Assembly: GCA_015490195.1 (NCBI GenBank)
Contig: WFYG01000044.1
Span: forward strand, 1 to 64,000
Reading direction: 5' to 3'
Source: Thermovibrio sp.
GTDB lineage: Bacteria > Aquificota > Aquificia > Desulfurobacteriales > Desulfurobacteriaceae
DNA: 64,000 nt
Shown here: piece by piece, positions 1 through 9,768 of the stretch
Layout of the letters: each line of letters starts with the position of its first letter
Numbering within the stretch: the first letter of the stretch is position 1
Notes under the pieces: generated by a model
Told to the model about the DNA's origin: nothing
Seen by the model: the letters and a program-made list of their open reading frames with translations, nothing else
The model's database searches: none
Made by a program: the position numbers and the translations under genes

Positions 1-1400
1 TCCTCCGTTAGGGAGATGTACCTTGACGGGCTCAGGTTGAAGTCGTTCTCCTCAGCCTCTTCCCTGGTTATAATTTTGCTGAACCCTTCAACCTCCTCCC
101 AGTTTCTGTAAACCCTAATAACTTTATCTATTCCCTCTTTCGTTAAGAAGTTCTTAGCTCTCCTCTTCTCATACTCGTTTGAGGCATTTATAAGGAGAAT
201 CTCCCCTTTGTGCCCCTTGTTCCTGTTCAAGACAATTATCACTCCCGGGGCAGGCGTGTTGTAGAAGAGATTCTGGGGGAGCAGTATCACGGCTTCAATG
301 AAATCGTTTTCAACAAAGGCCTTCCTTATATCCCTTTCCCTGTTTCTTCCCTCTGCTCCGCTTCCCCTTGAAACGCTCCCGGTGTCAAGGACAACTGCAG
401 CCCTTCCGTTCTCTTTTAAGGATGCCAGAACGTGCTGGAGCCATCCCCAGTCGGCAGTTGAAGATGGCGGGAAGCCGAAGATAAACCTGCCGTAAGGGTC
501 GTTCTCGTATGTTGACTGGGGAAAGTCCTGGTTCCACATAGGGTTTGTAGCTATCAGGTCAAACTTCTTTAAGGAACCGTCAGCTTCTTTAAAGGCCGGG
601 TGGTTCATCGTATCACCGAGGGCAACCTCTGCTCTCATATCGTGGATAAAGATGTTCATCTTGGCCATTGCGTACGTAAATGGTATGTTCTCCTGGCCGT
701 AAAACTTCAGGTCTGCAACAGTTTTTCCTTTAAACTTCTCCTTAAAGAAAAGCTGTGTTTTTATTAAAAGCCCTCCGGAACCCAAGCAGGGGTCGTAAAC
801 AGACTGACCGGGTTCAGGGTCTAAGAGCTTTGCAATGAGCATTCCAACCTCTTTTGGAGTATAGAACTCTCCGGCCGACTGCCCCGACCCCTCTGCAAAT
901 TTCCTTATTAAGTACTCGTAAGCGTCTCCTATTATGTCGGGTGAAACGTCCTTAAGCCCAAGTCTGTGTTTGCTCAGAACGTTTACGAGCTCGTGGAGCC
1001 TCTCGTCGCTTACTATCCTCTTCCCCGCCTGGGTTGCGTTGTAGTCAACGATGTCTATTACTCCGGAGAGCTCCGGGTTCTCCTTTGCGACAGCCCTTAC
1101 AGCGTCTGTCAGGTACATTCCCAGTCCCCTAACGGGGTGCTTCTTTATATTCTCCCACCTTGCAATTTCCGGGATGTAAAACCTTACATACTCTTTAGGA
1201 ACTGTTTTGAGGATTTCATCTACTATTTCAGTGCCTCCAAGCTTTTTGGAGAGCTCCTCAACCTCATCCTCAAAAACGTCTGAAAGCCTCTTGAGGAAAA
1301 TGAGGGGAAGTATGTACTCCTTATACCTCGGAGCGTCTACCTCTCCCCTTATCTTACAGGCTGCCTCCCAGAGCCAATTCTCAAGGGTTTTTAAGTCCAT
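1..1400 (-). CDS. hsdM: Type I restriction-modification DNA methyltransferase subunit M (3' end outside window)
   Basis: Adenine-N6 methylase subunit of a type I restriction-modification complex; it modifies the host DNA recognised by a partner HsdS. I read 466 codons by reverse translation before the window ends, close to the usual 480-500. An N-terminal helical segment (MDLKTLENWLWEAACKIRG) is followed by the AdoMet-binding motif DPCLGSGG and the catalytic motif NPMW at residue 286, where NPPF/Y/W is usual. The ATG at 1400 follows GGAGAGGAAGGGAAG. It lies 73 bases behind panC on the same strand. hsdS and hsdR are not in the window and would be expected beyond position 1. The family assignment is firm; the Met in motif IV should be compared with close relatives. 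Confidence 0.9.
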   Translation of the reverse strand, partial: MDLKTLENWLWEAACKIRGEVDAPRYKEYILPLIFLKRLSDVFEDEVEELSKKLGGTEIVDEILKTVPKEYVRFYIPEIARWENIKKHPVRGLGMYLTDAVRAVAKENPELSGVIDIVDYNATQAGKRIVSDERLHELVNVLSKHRLGLKDVSPDIIGDAYEYLIRKFAEGSGQSAGEFYTPKEVGMLIAKLLDPEPGQSVYDPCLGSGGLLIKTQLFFKEKFKGKTVADLKFYGQENIPFTYAMAKMNIFIHDMRAEVALGDTMNHPAFKEADGSLKKFDLIATNPMWNQDFPQSTYENDPYGRFIFGFPPSSTADWGWLQHVLASLKENGRAAVVLDTGSVSRGSGAEGRNRERDIRKAFVENDFIEAVILLPQNLFYNTPAPGVIIVLNRNKGHKGEILLINASNEYEKRRAKNFLTKEGIDKVIRVYRNWEEVEGFSKIITREEAEENDFNLSPSRYISLTE

Positions 1401-1473
1401 CTTCCCTTCCTCTCCTGAAATTTCTTCCTGTATTGTAGTTATAACGGGTGGAGCTCCCCTTTTCTGACATCCG

Positions 1474-2328
1474 TTAAATTTCTACCCCAAACCTGTGGTT
1501 ATCTATCAGCCTCGTGTTCCCAACAAATACGGCAAGGGCAATAACGTCTCCCTCTTTTACCTCTTTAACAGGTTTAAGGTTTTCAGGGTCAACTATCTCA
1601 ACGTAGTCAACCTTTTTAACGTGGGGGTGGGAGAGGATAAACTCCCTAACCTTCTCCTTTATAACTTCTGGGTTCCTCTCTCCCCTCTCAAAGAGCTCCT
1701 CTGCCAGCTTCAGCCCCCTGTAGAGTGAAAGGGCCGACTCCCTCTCTTCAGGTGAGAGGTATGTGTTCCTTGAGCTCATCGCAAGGCCGTCTTTTTCCCT
1801 CACTATCGGGCAGCCAACAATTTCAACAGGAATGTTTAAGTCCTTAACCAGCCTCTTTATAACCTGTAGCTGCTGGTAGTCCTTCTCACCAAAGTATGCC
1901 CTTGTGGGCTGGACTATGTTTAAGAGCTTCGTAACGACAGTTGCAACTCCCCTGAAATGGCCTGGCCTTTTTGCGCCACAGAGCCCTTCGGTTAATCCCA
2001 GAACTTCAACGTAGGTTGAGAAGCCTTCTGGATACATCTCTGAGACCGATGGAATAAATAGGTAGTCAACCTCTTCATCTATCAGCAGCTTCCTGTCCCT
2101 CTCCTCGTCCCTTGGGTACCTCTCGTAGTCCTCGTTTGGTCCGAACTGTGTAGGGTTTACAAATATGCTTACAACAACGATGTCGTTCTTCTCTCTTGCC
2201 CTCCTTACAAGGCTTAAGTGCCCTTCGTGGAGATATCCCATTGTCGGGACAAAGCCCACTTCCTTCCCGGTTTTGCAGTAGCTTCTTGATATGGCCTGCA
2301 TCTCTTTAACTGATTTAACTACCCTCAT
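1474..2328 (-). CDS. panC: Pantothenate synthetase
   Basis: Joins pantoate and beta-alanine with ATP, the last step of pantothenate (vitamin B5 and CoA precursor) synthesis in the cytoplasm. About 284 residues, the normal size. Visible signatures are [14 protein letters not shown] (nucleotidyl-transferase HIGH-like), [26 protein letters not shown] and [13 protein letters not shown] near the C-terminal domain. The frame is open to 2346, but I choose the ATG at 2328 because GGAGAGCTCA precedes it and family members begin at this point. It overlaps the end of the YihY-type gene by 14 bases, so it is probably cotranscribed with the obgE-proB string. Confidence 0.95.
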   Translation of the reverse strand: MRVVKSVKEMQAISRSYCKTGKEVGFVPTMGYLHEGHLSLVRRAREKNDIVVVSIFVNPTQFGPNEDYERYPRDEERDRKLLIDEEVDYLFIPSVSEMYPEGFSTYVEVLGLTEGLCGAKRPGHFRGVATVVTKLLNIVQPTRAYFGEKDYQQLQVIKRLVKDLNIPVEIVGCPIVREKDGLAMSSRNTYLSPEERESALSLYRGLKLAEELFERGERNPEVIKEKVREFILSHPHVKKVDYVEIVDPENLKPVKEVKEGDVIALAVFVGNTRLIDNHRFGVEI

Positions 2329-3130
2329 TGAGCTCTCCCTCTGCAATCAGTTTTCCTTTAACTATACCGGCTCCGAGCAGTATTACCGTTGCCGAGTAGT
2401 ACATCCAGATGAGGAAGATAATGACTGCTGCAAACGAGCTGTACAGAATGCTTACTTTGGAGACGTTGAGGATGAACCAGACAAAGAACCTTTCAAAAAT
2501 TGCTAGTATGAAGAATATAAGGACGGAGATTTTGAAGACGGTTTTAAAAGGGATGCTTACGGGAAGCAGGAAGTAGTAGATGGATGTAAGGACTATGAAA
2601 AGGAGAAAGGGAGGTACCAGGGAAGAGAGGGAGGAGAGCTCCGGGAACTGCGGCAGGAGTGCGGCGATTATGTAGTGGGCAACGTAGAAGACGAACATCA
2701 AAGCCCACAGCAGGAAGATAACGAGTATGACAACTATATGCCTGTACAGGAAGCCTGCCGGGTTTTCAGCTCCGAGAATTTCACAGAAAGAGCGTTCTAT
2801 TGAGGTGAAGATTCCCCTTGAGAACCAGAGCATGACCAGAGCAGCGGTTCCACTTATTATTCCGGAGTTGTTTATGACCTTTTGAAACTGTTCAATTATC
2901 GGTTTTAAGGGGGAGTTGAGAAACTCTTGGGGAATAAACTCCTGGAAGTTAACGTGAAAGACCACCATTCCCAGGAAGAAGAGGAAGATGAAGAGGGGGA
3001 TTATTGACATAAGTGTGTAGTAGGCGATTGAGGCGGCGTAGAACATGTAGTCGCTCTCAATCAGGTCGCAGACGGCAAAGGAGATGTAGGATAGGAAAGA
3101 GCCTTTTTTAAGTAACCTTCTGCATATCAT
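2315..3130 (-). CDS. YihY/virulence factor BrkB family membrane protein
   Basis: Integral inner-membrane protein of the YihY/BrkB family (once mis-called ribonuclease BN); the biochemical role of the family is not settled. About 271 residues with roughly six hydrophobic helices, including segments near residues 35-60, 90-115, 130-160, 175-200 and 210-250. The family-typical early segment [19 protein letters not shown] is present. It starts in a 4-base ATGA overlap with the upstream small gene and runs 14 bases into panC, so it is an internal gene of the obgE operon. No sequence feature suggests its substrate. Confidence 0.8.
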   Translation of the reverse strand: MICRRLLKKGSFLSYISFAVCDLIESDYMFYAASIAYYTLMSIIPLFIFLFFLGMVVFHVNFQEFIPQEFLNSPLKPIIEQFQKVINNSGIISGTAALVMLWFSRGIFTSIERSFCEILGAENPAGFLYRHIVVILVIFLLWALMFVFYVAHYIIAALLPQFPELSSLSSLVPPFLLFIVLTSIYYFLLPVSIPFKTVFKISVLIFFILAIFERFFVWFILNVSKVSILYSSFAAVIIFLIWMYYSATVILLGAGIVKGKLIAEGELNEGS

Positions 3131-3459
3131 CCCTTTAGGGCTCTCGTGACGATTTTAACTCTTTCTTCCATCTTCTTTCTGTCTTTTTCCCCGCTGAAGA
3201 AGGTAAGGAGCTCCTCTGGTGAAACGTCTAAACTTCCCCTCTCCTCAATCAGCTGACAGGCCTTTTCAGAAAGGGCTAAGAGCTTTTTACACCTCTTTGT
3301 GGCCTTAAAACGGCACTCTTTAACCTGCCCGTTTTCCTCTTTTATAAAGAACTGTAGCCTGTGGCATCCCTCTTTCACTTCCGGTAGAGCTTTAAAACCT
3401 TCAGGCGCTTCTGCCGTGAAGTGTTCCATTCCGTTTTTCAGGAACTCAGACACTTTCAC
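3127..3459 (-). CDS. Small Cys-containing protein, possibly NifU/TSCPD-like
   Basis: A 110-residue soluble protein I cannot name with certainty. The middle part, CRFKATKRCKKLLALSEKAC, resembles the region of TSCPD and NifU_N-type folds where a Phe-Lys-Ala/Gly plus Cys segment precedes a helix. It has four cysteines (about residues 32, 49, 57 and 68) and is rich in Lys and Glu. It starts 14 bases inside the end of proB and ends in an ATGA overlap with the YihY-type gene, so translation is coupled. An iron-sulfur scaffold or redox role is only a guess from the cysteines. Confidence 0.6.
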   Translation of the reverse strand: MKVSEFLKNGMEHFTAEAPEGFKALPEVKEGCHRLQFFIKEENGQVKECRFKATKRCKKLLALSEKACQLIEERGSLDVSPEELLTFFSGEKDRKKMEERVKIVTRALKG

Positions 3460-4522
3460 CTTCCACCTCCTTCAGCAGAACAAAGTCGTCTCTGTGGATA
3501 CAGAGTTTGCTCCTCTCCATCTCTTCGCTGCTACATTTAACGATCCCCTTTCCTATAAGCTCACCGCTCTCGGAGAGAACTTCAACGGCATCACCTTTTT
3601 CAAATTTTCCCTCTACCTTCTTTACCCCTTTAGACAGGAGGCTCTTTCCCATTTTAACGATTGCCTCCTCTGCTCCTCTGTCTATGAAAACTCTCCCTTT
3701 AGGTTGCATTAAGTATAGGATTCTGTAGCCTTTTGCCTTTAATCTCTTTTTGGGGATGAATAGGGTTCCGACTCTCTCCCCGTTTATTATCCGCTTAAGG
3801 ACTTCCCTCTCCTTTCCTCCTGCTATTATCACAGGAATACCTTTCCTTGCAGCCTTTAGGGCAGCTTCAACTTTTGTTCCCATTCCACCTGTTCCAAAAG
3901 CCGTTTTACAGGAGAAGTCGCACCTTTTAAAGAGTTCATCTTCGTTTTCAACAAAGGGAATGAGCTCTGCGTCTGGGTTTGAGGTCGGGTCTTTATCGTA
4001 GATTCCGTTTGCCGTTGTGAGGATTATCAGAAGGTCGGCGTTGACCAGTACGGATACGTGGGCGGAGAGGTTGTCGTTGTCCCCTATCTTAATCTCCTCA
4101 ACGGAGACGGTGTCGTTCTCGTTTACTACCGGAATGACCCCGAACTTTAGCAATGCCTCAAAGGTGTTTTTAGCATTGAAGAACCGCTCCTTTGGCCTTA
4201 GGTCTTCTGCCGTTAAAAGAACCTGAGCGACTTCTGTTCCGAACCGTTTAAAAGCCTTCCTGTACTCAGCCATCAGATAGGGCTGGCCTACGGCGGAGAG
4301 TGCCTGCTTCTCTGAAAGTGAGAAAGGTTTCCTGTTGAGCCCCAGAGCCTTTATCCCTGCAAGAACGGCTCCGGAGCTTACCAGGATAACTTCTCTTCCG
4401 TTCCGGCGGAGCTCCTCAACCTGACGGGAGAGCTCCTCTATAAACTCACTGTTTAATCCCTCTTCTCCCGCAAGGAGCTGAGAGCCCACCTTAACCACTA
4501 TCCTCTTTGCTTTCTTTAGCAT
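3446..4522 (-). CDS. proB: Glutamate 5-kinase with PUA domain
   Basis: Phosphorylates glutamate to gamma-glutamyl phosphate, the first step of proline synthesis. 358 residues: an amino-acid kinase domain ([58 protein letters not shown]) to about residue 255, followed by a C-terminal PUA domain (about 270-350) as in the long bacterial form. The ATG at 4522 follows AAGGAGATGGAGA and lies 32 bases inside the end of obgE, an arrangement seen in many bacteria where obg and proB are neighbours. proA is not in the window. PUA-containing forms are usually feedback-inhibited by proline. Confidence 0.95.
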   Translation of the reverse strand: MLKKAKRIVVKVGSQLLAGEEGLNSEFIEELSRQVEELRRNGREVILVSSGAVLAGIKALGLNRKPFSLSEKQALSAVGQPYLMAEYRKAFKRFGTEVAQVLLTAEDLRPKERFFNAKNTFEALLKFGVIPVVNENDTVSVEEIKIGDNDNLSAHVSVLVNADLLIILTTANGIYDKDPTSNPDAELIPFVENEDELFKRCDFSCKTAFGTGGMGTKVEAALKAARKGIPVIIAGGKEREVLKRIINGERVGTLFIPKKRLKAKGYRILYLMQPKGRVFIDRGAEEAIVKMGKSLLSKGVKKVEGKFEKGDAVEVLSESGELIGKGIVKCSSEEMERSKLCIHRDDFVLLKEVEGESV

Positions 4523-5522
4523 TCTCCATCTCCTTCAGCTTTCGGGAGACAAACCTCATGAGCTCTTTCATCCCTTCACCCGTTACGGCAGAAACGGCAA
4601 AGAAAGGATACCCTTTTTCTGCAAAGTGTTTCTTTAGCCTCTCTACAACACTTCTGTCTGAAAGGGCATCAATCTTTGTCCCCACAACTATCTGGGGTTT
4701 CTTAGTGAGTTCTGGGGAGTAGAGGGAGAGCTCCCTGTTTATCGCCTCAAAAGCCTCTTCGGGGGTTCTCGTCTGGTCTGTTAAGTCAATCAGGTGGAGG
4801 AGGAGCTTTGTCCTCTCAGCGTGCCTTAAAAACTCGTGTCCTAACCCTTTTCCTCTGTGGGCTCCCTCTATGAGCCCCGGGATGTCTGCAACAACGAAGG
4901 AGTGGCCGTCAACCTCCGTTACCCCTAAAATCGGCCTTAGCGTTGTAAACGGGTAGTTTGCAATTTCCGGTTTTGCGGCAGAGATTCTTGAGAGGAACGT
5001 TGACTTCCCTGCGTTTGGGAAACCTACAAGGCCAACATCTGCAAGGAGCTTCAACTCAAGCTCAATCCACCGTTCTTCTCCCGGTTCTCCCGGTTCTGCA
5101 AAGTCTGGAGCCTGGCGAGTAGGAGTTGCAAACTCTGCGTTTCCTCTTCCTCCCCTTCCGCCTCTTGCAACAACTAACCTCTGGCCGTGTTCTGTTAAAT
5201 CCCCTAAAACCTCTCCCGTTTCGGCATCTTTAACAACTGTGCCGACGGGAACCTTAATTATCAGGTCTTTACCGCTCTTTCCGCTCCTCTTGTTTCCCTC
5301 TCCGTGGCGCCCCCTTTCGGCTTTATAGTGGCGCTTGTACTTAAAGTCTAAAAGAGTGTGGACGTTCCTGTCTGCCTCAAGGATAACGTCTCCTCCCTTT
5401 CCACCGCTTCCGCCGGCAGGTCCCCCTTTTGGAACGAACTTCTCCCGCCTGAAGGCAACACAGCCGTTGCCTCCGTGCCCTCCCTGGACAAATATTTTAG
5501 CTCTATCAATGAACTGTGCCAT
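4491..5522 (-). CDS. obgE: Obg family GTPase (CgtA)
   Basis: GTPase that binds the large ribosomal subunit and links ribosome maturation to cell state. About 343 residues: a glycine-rich OBG fold first ([20 protein letters not shown], then many Gly-Gly-Lys/Arg repeats to about residue 160), then a G domain with Walker [10 protein letters not shown], switch region [18 protein letters not shown] and TKID. The ATG at 5522 is preceded by TAAGGAGGAGATA; an extension to 5552 has no ribosome site. It is the first gene of the minus-strand string that continues with proB, and the 69-base gap to the divergent lipoprotein gene must hold both promoters. Confidence 0.95.
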   Translation of the reverse strand: MAQFIDRAKIFVQGGHGGNGCVAFRREKFVPKGGPAGGSGGKGGDVILEADRNVHTLLDFKYKRHYKAERGRHGEGNKRSGKSGKDLIIKVPVGTVVKDAETGEVLGDLTEHGQRLVVARGGRGGRGNAEFATPTRQAPDFAEPGEPGEERWIELELKLLADVGLVGFPNAGKSTFLSRISAAKPEIANYPFTTLRPILGVTEVDGHSFVVADIPGLIEGAHRGKGLGHEFLRHAERTKLLLHLIDLTDQTRTPEEAFEAINRELSLYSPELTKKPQIVVGTKIDALSDRSVVERLKKHFAEKGYPFFAVSAVTGEGMKELMRFVSRKLKEMENAKESKEDSG

Positions 5523-5591
5523 TATCTCCTCCTTAATACGGTTACGGAACAAAGGTAGGTTTTTTAAAAAACAATTTCAACGGAGGAAAAA

Positions 5592-6086
5592 ATGAAGAGA
5601 GCCTTGGTTTTTCTGATGATTCTATTTGCTTTCCTCATTCCCGTTTCAGGCTGCTTTAAGAAGGGTGAGGAACCAAGGGTAAACAGGGCTGTTTTAAAGG
5701 AGCTCCACTACAGAGGCCTTAAATTCTACGAGACTGTGGGAGGCCACACGCTAAGGCGCCACATTGGGAAGGGCTACAAGTGGCTGGTTGAGAGGCTCAA
5801 ACATGAGCCGAGGTTAAAGTACGCAAGCTCCTTTTACGACTATGAAACTGCCGAAAGGGTGGTTGAGGCGGCTATCTCACAGAACGCTGAGAAGTTGAAG
5901 CGCTGGCTCTCAGATCCCCACTCTCCCGACAAACTGGTTCTCATCTACAGAGGAGAAAAGCCTATAGGCATAAAAGTTGAAAGAGGGGAGAAACGGTTTA
6001 TAGAATCAATCTGTAAAGATGCCAGAGTGGTGTTGAAAAAAGACAAAAGGTTTGGTTACATAGTCCTGACGGCATATCCAACTTAA
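5592..6086 (+). CDS. Putative lipoprotein of unknown function
   Basis: A 164-residue protein with a lipoprotein signal: positive start MKR, hydrophobic stretch to about residue 20, then lipobox VSGC with the lipidated Cys at 21. The mature part is basic and rich in Lys, Arg and Tyr with no domain I recognise. It starts at ATG after GGAGGAAAAA and is followed 12 bases later by a small gene and then the TrmN6-like methylase. It is likely anchored to the outer or inner membrane facing the periplasm. Function unknown. Confidence 0.75.
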   Translation: MKRALVFLMILFAFLIPVSGCFKKGEEPRVNRAVLKELHYRGLKFYETVGGHTLRRHIGKGYKWLVERLKHEPRLKYASSFYDYETAERVVEAAISQNAEKLKRWLSDPHSPDKLVLIYRGEKPIGIKVERGEKRFIESICKDARVVLKKDKRFGYIVLTAYPT

Positions 6087-6098
6087 CTGGAGGAGGTT

Positions 6099-6410
6099 GT
6101 GGACTACGAAAAGGAGAAGAGGTTTGAGGAGACTTATCCCTTCTTCTACTCCCTCCTGGCATCTTTCTCCTACGGTGTAGAAGAGGGGAAGTCCGACTGG
6201 GACATCGTTAGAGAAGAGGTTAGAGACTGTGAAACTGCAGAGAAACTCCTTCAGGAGATTGAGATTTTCCTGAAAAACAGGCCTTCTGACTTTGAGCATG
6301 TTATAGGAGACGTTGCAAACTACTATTTTGACGACACCAACAGTTTCCTGCGGTGGGTGGAACAGGTAAAGAGATACGTGGAGTCTTTAAAGAGGAGACT
6401 CTGTGGATAG
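6099..6410 (+). CDS. Small acidic protein of unknown function
   Basis: A 103-residue acidic, probably helical protein starting at GTG after a strong GGAGGAGG site. It has two Cys (DCETAEKLL; the C-terminal LCG) and many aromatic residues, with no signal peptide or membrane segment. It overlaps the downstream methylase by 8 bases, so the two are probably coupled in translation. I do not recognise the family. Confidence 0.65.
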   Translation: MDYEKEKRFEETYPFFYSLLASFSYGVEEGKSDWDIVREEVRDCETAEKLLQEIEIFLKNRPSDFEHVIGDVANYYFDDTNSFLRWVEQVKRYVESLKRRLCG

Positions 6411-7143
6411 AGAAGTTGACCTGTCAACTTTCTTAAACGAGAGGTGTCGGTTCTACCAGTTTAAAAAGGGTTTCAGGTTTGGAACCGACACCTTTTTACT
6501 TACAGACTTTTTAAGACTAAAGGGAAAGGAAAAGCTGATAGATTTAGGAACAGGCTGCGGCATTATTCCCATTCTTCTGCTGCTTAAACATCCGGAGCTT
6601 AAGGCTGTTGGCGTTGACATTTTAGAGGAGAACGTTGAGATTGCCCTGAAAAATGCAGAAATTAACGGCGTTTTAGAGAGATTTACAGCAGTTAAGTTGA
6701 ACGTAAAAGATATAAAAAAGCGCTTTAAACCCACCTCATTTGATGTTGTTGTCAGCAATCCTCCTTTTATTGAGTTGGGAAAAGGGAGCGTTTCCGAAAA
6801 CAGACTGAGAGCCTACGCAAGGCAGGAGATAGCAGCTAACCTTGAAGACTTTATAAAGGCTGCTCAGTACCTGCTTAAAAACAAAGGAAAGTTTTACCTT
6901 CTCCTTCCTGTTTACAGGTTTGTTGATACCGTTTCACTTCTGAGGGAAAAGAACCTGGAACCTAAAAGACTCCGATTTATCTACCCGTGCCCGGGAAGGG
7001 AGGCTAACCTCTTCCTCCTTGAGTCTGTGAAGGGGGGAGGCAAGGGAATATCGGTGGAGCCACCTCTTACGGTATACAGAGACTGTCATACCAGAGAGTA
7101 CACAGAGGAAGTTGACAGGAAGTATAGCTCTTTCCTGCCTTAA
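6403..7143 (+). CDS. tRNA1(Val) adenine-N6 methyltransferase-like protein
   Basis: Class I AdoMet-dependent methyltransferase of the TrmN6/YfiC type, which in E. coli methylates A37 of tRNA1(Val). 246 residues: AdoMet motif I LIDLGTGCGIIPILL at about 45-60, acidic motif II VGVDILEEN, and catalytic motif IV VVSNPPFIELGKG at about 117. The N-terminal YQFKKGFRFGTDTFLLTDF is typical of this group. The GTG start overlaps the preceding gene by 8 bases. Substrate is inferred only from family; other N6-adenine or glutamine methylases share NPPF. Confidence 0.8.
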   Translation: MDREVDLSTFLNERCRFYQFKKGFRFGTDTFLLTDFLRLKGKEKLIDLGTGCGIIPILLLLKHPELKAVGVDILEENVEIALKNAEINGVLERFTAVKLNVKDIKKRFKPTSFDVVVSNPPFIELGKGSVSENRLRAYARQEIAANLEDFIKAAQYLLKNKGKFYLLLPVYRFVDTVSLLREKNLEPKRLRFIYPCPGREANLFLLESVKGGGKGISVEPPLTVYRDCHTREYTEEVDRKYSSFLP

Positions 7144-7151
7144 GTCCTTTT

Positions 7152-7180
7152 TTGAACTTCACTACAAAATGGTCTAAAAT
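7152..7180 (+). promoter_or_regulatory. Sigma-70 promoter for argG-tig
   Basis: TTGAAC at 7152-7157 and TAAAAT at 7175-7180 are separated by exactly 17 bases. Transcription would start near 7187, between two candidate argG starts, which supports the inner GTG at 7211. Confidence 0.65.
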
Positions 7181-7210
7181 TCCGTGAACCTGAGCCATCT
7201 GGAGGAGAAT

Positions 7211-8422
7211 GTGGGAAAGAGAGTTGTTCTTGCCTACTCCGGCGGACTTGACACCTCTGTCATTGTTAGGTGGCTTACAGACAGAGGGTATGAGGTTATT
7301 ACCTACACTGCAGACGTCGGCCAGGGGGAGGAGCTTGACGAGATTCCTGAAAAGGCCAAGGCTTCAGGAGCTGTAGAAGCAATAGTTGACGACATAAAAG
7401 AGGAGTTTGCAAGGGAGTACTGTATGCCCCTTATGAGGGCGGGAGCTCTTTATGAGGGCAAGTACACCCTCATCAGCGCCCTTTCAAGGCCTTTAATCGC
7501 TAAAAAGCTTGTTGAAGTAGCCCACAGGGTTGGTGCCGATTACGTTGCCCATGGCTCTACAGGTAAGGGAAACGACCAGGTAAGGTTTGAGGCCTCCGTA
7601 TGGGCTTTAGACCCTGACATTGAGGTCCTTGCCCCCGTAAGGGAGTGGGAGTTTAAGTCCCGTGAGGAGGAGATAGAGTACGCCCAGAAGCACGGAATTC
7701 CGGTAGTTGCAACAAAAGAAAAGCCCTACTCTTACGACAGAAACCTTTGGGGCGTGGCTATAGAGGCCGGTCCACTTGAAGATCCATACACAGAACCTCC
7801 TGAAGATGCCTTTGTTCTTACGGTTTCCCCAGAAAAGGCTCCAGACGAACCTGAGTATGTTGAGATAGAGTTTGAAGAGGGAACTCCCGTTGCAGTAAAC
7901 GGAAAGCGGTACAATGAACTCTGGAAGCTTATCTGGGACTTAAACGAGATTGCTGGAAAGCACGGCTACGGCCGTATAGATATGGTTGAGAACAGACTTG
8001 TCGGTATTAAGTCAAGGGAGGTTTACGAATCTCCGGCAGGTCTTCTTCTGATAAGGGCTTATGACGAGATAGAGAGCCTGGTTTTAGACAGGTTTACCTA
8101 CCACTACAAGCAGAGCCACGTTAAACACCCTTATGCAGAGGCTGTTTATGAAGCCCTATGGTTTACGCCTCTTAGAGAAGCGTTAGATGCCTTTAACAAC
8201 CAGATAGCAGAGCTGGTTACCGGAACGGTTAAGTTCAAACTTTACAAGGGAATTGCACAGGTTGTTGGAAGGAAATCTCCTAACTCTCTCTACTCCGAAG
8301 ACCTTGCAACCTACAGCCCGAAAGATGTTTTTGACCATAGAGCAGGGGCAGCCTTTACCAAGGTTTGGAGTCTGCCTTTAAAGGTTATGGGAAGAGTTAG
8401 AAAGAAAGGAGGGGAAAGATGA
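7211..8422 (+). CDS. argG: Argininosuccinate synthase
   Basis: Condenses citrulline with aspartate using ATP in arginine synthesis. About 403 residues. The N-terminal PP-loop is VVLAYSGGLDTSV; further signatures are VAHGSTGKGNDQVRFE, the citrulline/aspartate-binding segments in the middle, and YSPKDVFDHRAGAAFTKVW near the end. The frame opens at a GTG at 7184, but I choose the GTG at 7211: GGAGGAG lies five bases before it, family members start here, and 7184 falls at the predicted transcription start. It ends in a 4-base ATGA overlap with tig. Confidence 0.95.
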   Translation: MGKRVVLAYSGGLDTSVIVRWLTDRGYEVITYTADVGQGEELDEIPEKAKASGAVEAIVDDIKEEFAREYCMPLMRAGALYEGKYTLISALSRPLIAKKLVEVAHRVGADYVAHGSTGKGNDQVRFEASVWALDPDIEVLAPVREWEFKSREEEIEYAQKHGIPVVATKEKPYSYDRNLWGVAIEAGPLEDPYTEPPEDAFVLTVSPEKAPDEPEYVEIEFEEGTPVAVNGKRYNELWKLIWDLNEIAGKHGYGRIDMVENRLVGIKSREVYESPAGLLLIRAYDEIESLVLDRFTYHYKQSHVKHPYAEAVYEALWFTPLREALDAFNNQIAELVTGTVKFKLYKGIAQVVGRKSPNSLYSEDLATYSPKDVFDHRAGAAFTKVWSLPLKVMGRVRKKGGER

Positions 8423-9768
8423 AATACCAGATTGAGAAGCAGGGAGACGTTGTATATAGGCTCACTATAGAGGGAGAGCCTGAAGAGGTAAAGAAAGAGG
8501 TTGAGGCTATCTGCAGGGAGATAGGCAAGAGGGCTAAAGTTCCCGGTTTCAGACCTGGAAAGGCGCCGGCTTCAGTTATCAAAAAGTACTATGCCGACGA
8601 CATTAAGTCTGCTCTCTTAAGGAGCTACATTCCCGTTAAGCTTGCAGAAGTTGTTGAGAAGGAGAACCTGAAGCTTGTTAGCGACCCTGCTGTAGAGTCC
8701 TTTGACTTAGACCTTAAGAATAACCAGCTCAAAGTTGTTCTCCTCTTAGAAATTAAGCCAGAAATAGACCTTAAGCCTGAAGACTACAGGGGAATTAAGG
8801 TTAAGAAGGTTAAGAGGGAGCTCTCTGAGCGGGACGTAGAGAAGGTTATAGAGGGACTGAGGAATCAAGCTGCTACCTGGGAAGAGGTGGAAAGGGAAGC
8901 AAAAGAGGGAGACCTCGTTGAGCTTGAGTACGAAACTCAAATAGAGGGCGATGAGAACGTTCATAAGGGAGAAGTTTCTGTAGTTCTTGGACAGAACCAG
9001 CTCTGGCCTGAAGTTGAGAAGGCGGTTTTAGGTAAGAAGGCAGGAGAAGAGGGAGAGATTGAGTTTACAGCTCCCGAGGATGAGAAGTACGGAGAGGCAA
9101 AGGGTAAGAAAGTAAAGATTAAGTTTAAAGTGAAGGCTGTTAAAGAGAGGAAACTTCCTGAAGTTGATGATGAGTTTGCCAAAAAGTTTGGCTTTGAAAG
9201 CGTTGAAGATATGAAGAAGAAGATAATGGAAGACCTTGAAACCGCTGAAACCATAAGAGAGCAGGAAGAGGTTGAAGACCAGATTGTTGAGGAGCTCCTC
9301 AAGAAGGTGAACGTTCCCGTTCCACCCTCTATGCTTGACCTTGAGATAAGGGCTCAGGCCCAGAACCAGCTCAACAGACTTGCCCAGATAGGCGTTGACG
9401 TTCGCCAGCTGAGCCCTGAAGGTATTGTTGAAATGGTTAGGCCAACTGCAGAAAAGACCGTTAAGGTAAAACTTCTCCTTGAGAAGGTTGCTGAGCTTGA
9501 AGGAATTGAGGTTACAGACGAAGACATAGAGAAGGAGATTCAAAAGCTTGCAGATGCAGCTTTCGGAGGAGACTACGTTCAGGCGAGGCAGTCTTTGGAG
9601 GAGAGAGGTCTCCTTCCTATGATTAAGGAGGACATTCTGAGACAGAAGGCCTTAGACAGGCTCATTGAACTTGCAGATATTGAAGAGGTAGAAGCTTCTG
9701 AAGAGGAAGCTCAGAAAACGGAAGAGGCTGAAAATCCTGCAGGAGCAGAAGAGAACAGAGAAGGTTAA
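8419..9768 (+). CDS. tig: Trigger factor
   Basis: Ribosome-bound chaperone and peptidyl-prolyl isomerase that receives nascent chains. 449 residues. The N-terminal ribosome-binding domain holds the GFRPGK signature (VPGFRPGKAPASVI), then an FKBP-type domain (about 150-245; EGDLVELEYETQIEG, FTAPEDEKYGE), then a long helical C-terminal domain ending in an unusually acidic tail (EEVEASEEEAQKTEEAE). It is coupled to argG by an ATGA overlap, an unusual partner for a chaperone, and is followed by a terminator hairpin. Its stop overlaps the end of the convergent regulator gene by four bases. Confidence 0.95.
   Translation: MKYQIEKQGDVVYRLTIEGEPEEVKKEVEAICREIGKRAKVPGFRPGKAPASVIKKYYADDIKSALLRSYIPVKLAEVVEKENLKLVSDPAVESFDLDLKNNQLKVVLLLEIKPEIDLKPEDYRGIKVKKVKRELSERDVEKVIEGLRNQAATWEEVEREAKEGDLVELEYETQIEGDENVHKGEVSVVLGQNQLWPEVEKAVLGKKAGEEGEIEFTAPEDEKYGEAKGKKVKIKFKVKAVKERKLPEVDDEFAKKFGFESVEDMKKKIMEDLETAETIREQEEVEDQIVEELLKKVNVPVPPSMLDLEIRAQAQNQLNRLAQIGVDVRQLSPEGIVEMVRPTAEKTVKVKLLLEKVAELEGIEVTDEDIEKEIQKLADAAFGGDYVQARQSLEERGLLPMIKEDILRQKALDRLIELADIEEVEASEEEAQKTEEAENPAGAEENREG

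Noticed and set aside
1207..1467. Plus-strand frame of 86 codons opposite hsdM
   Set aside because: Ser-rich shadow of the methylase gene on the other strand.
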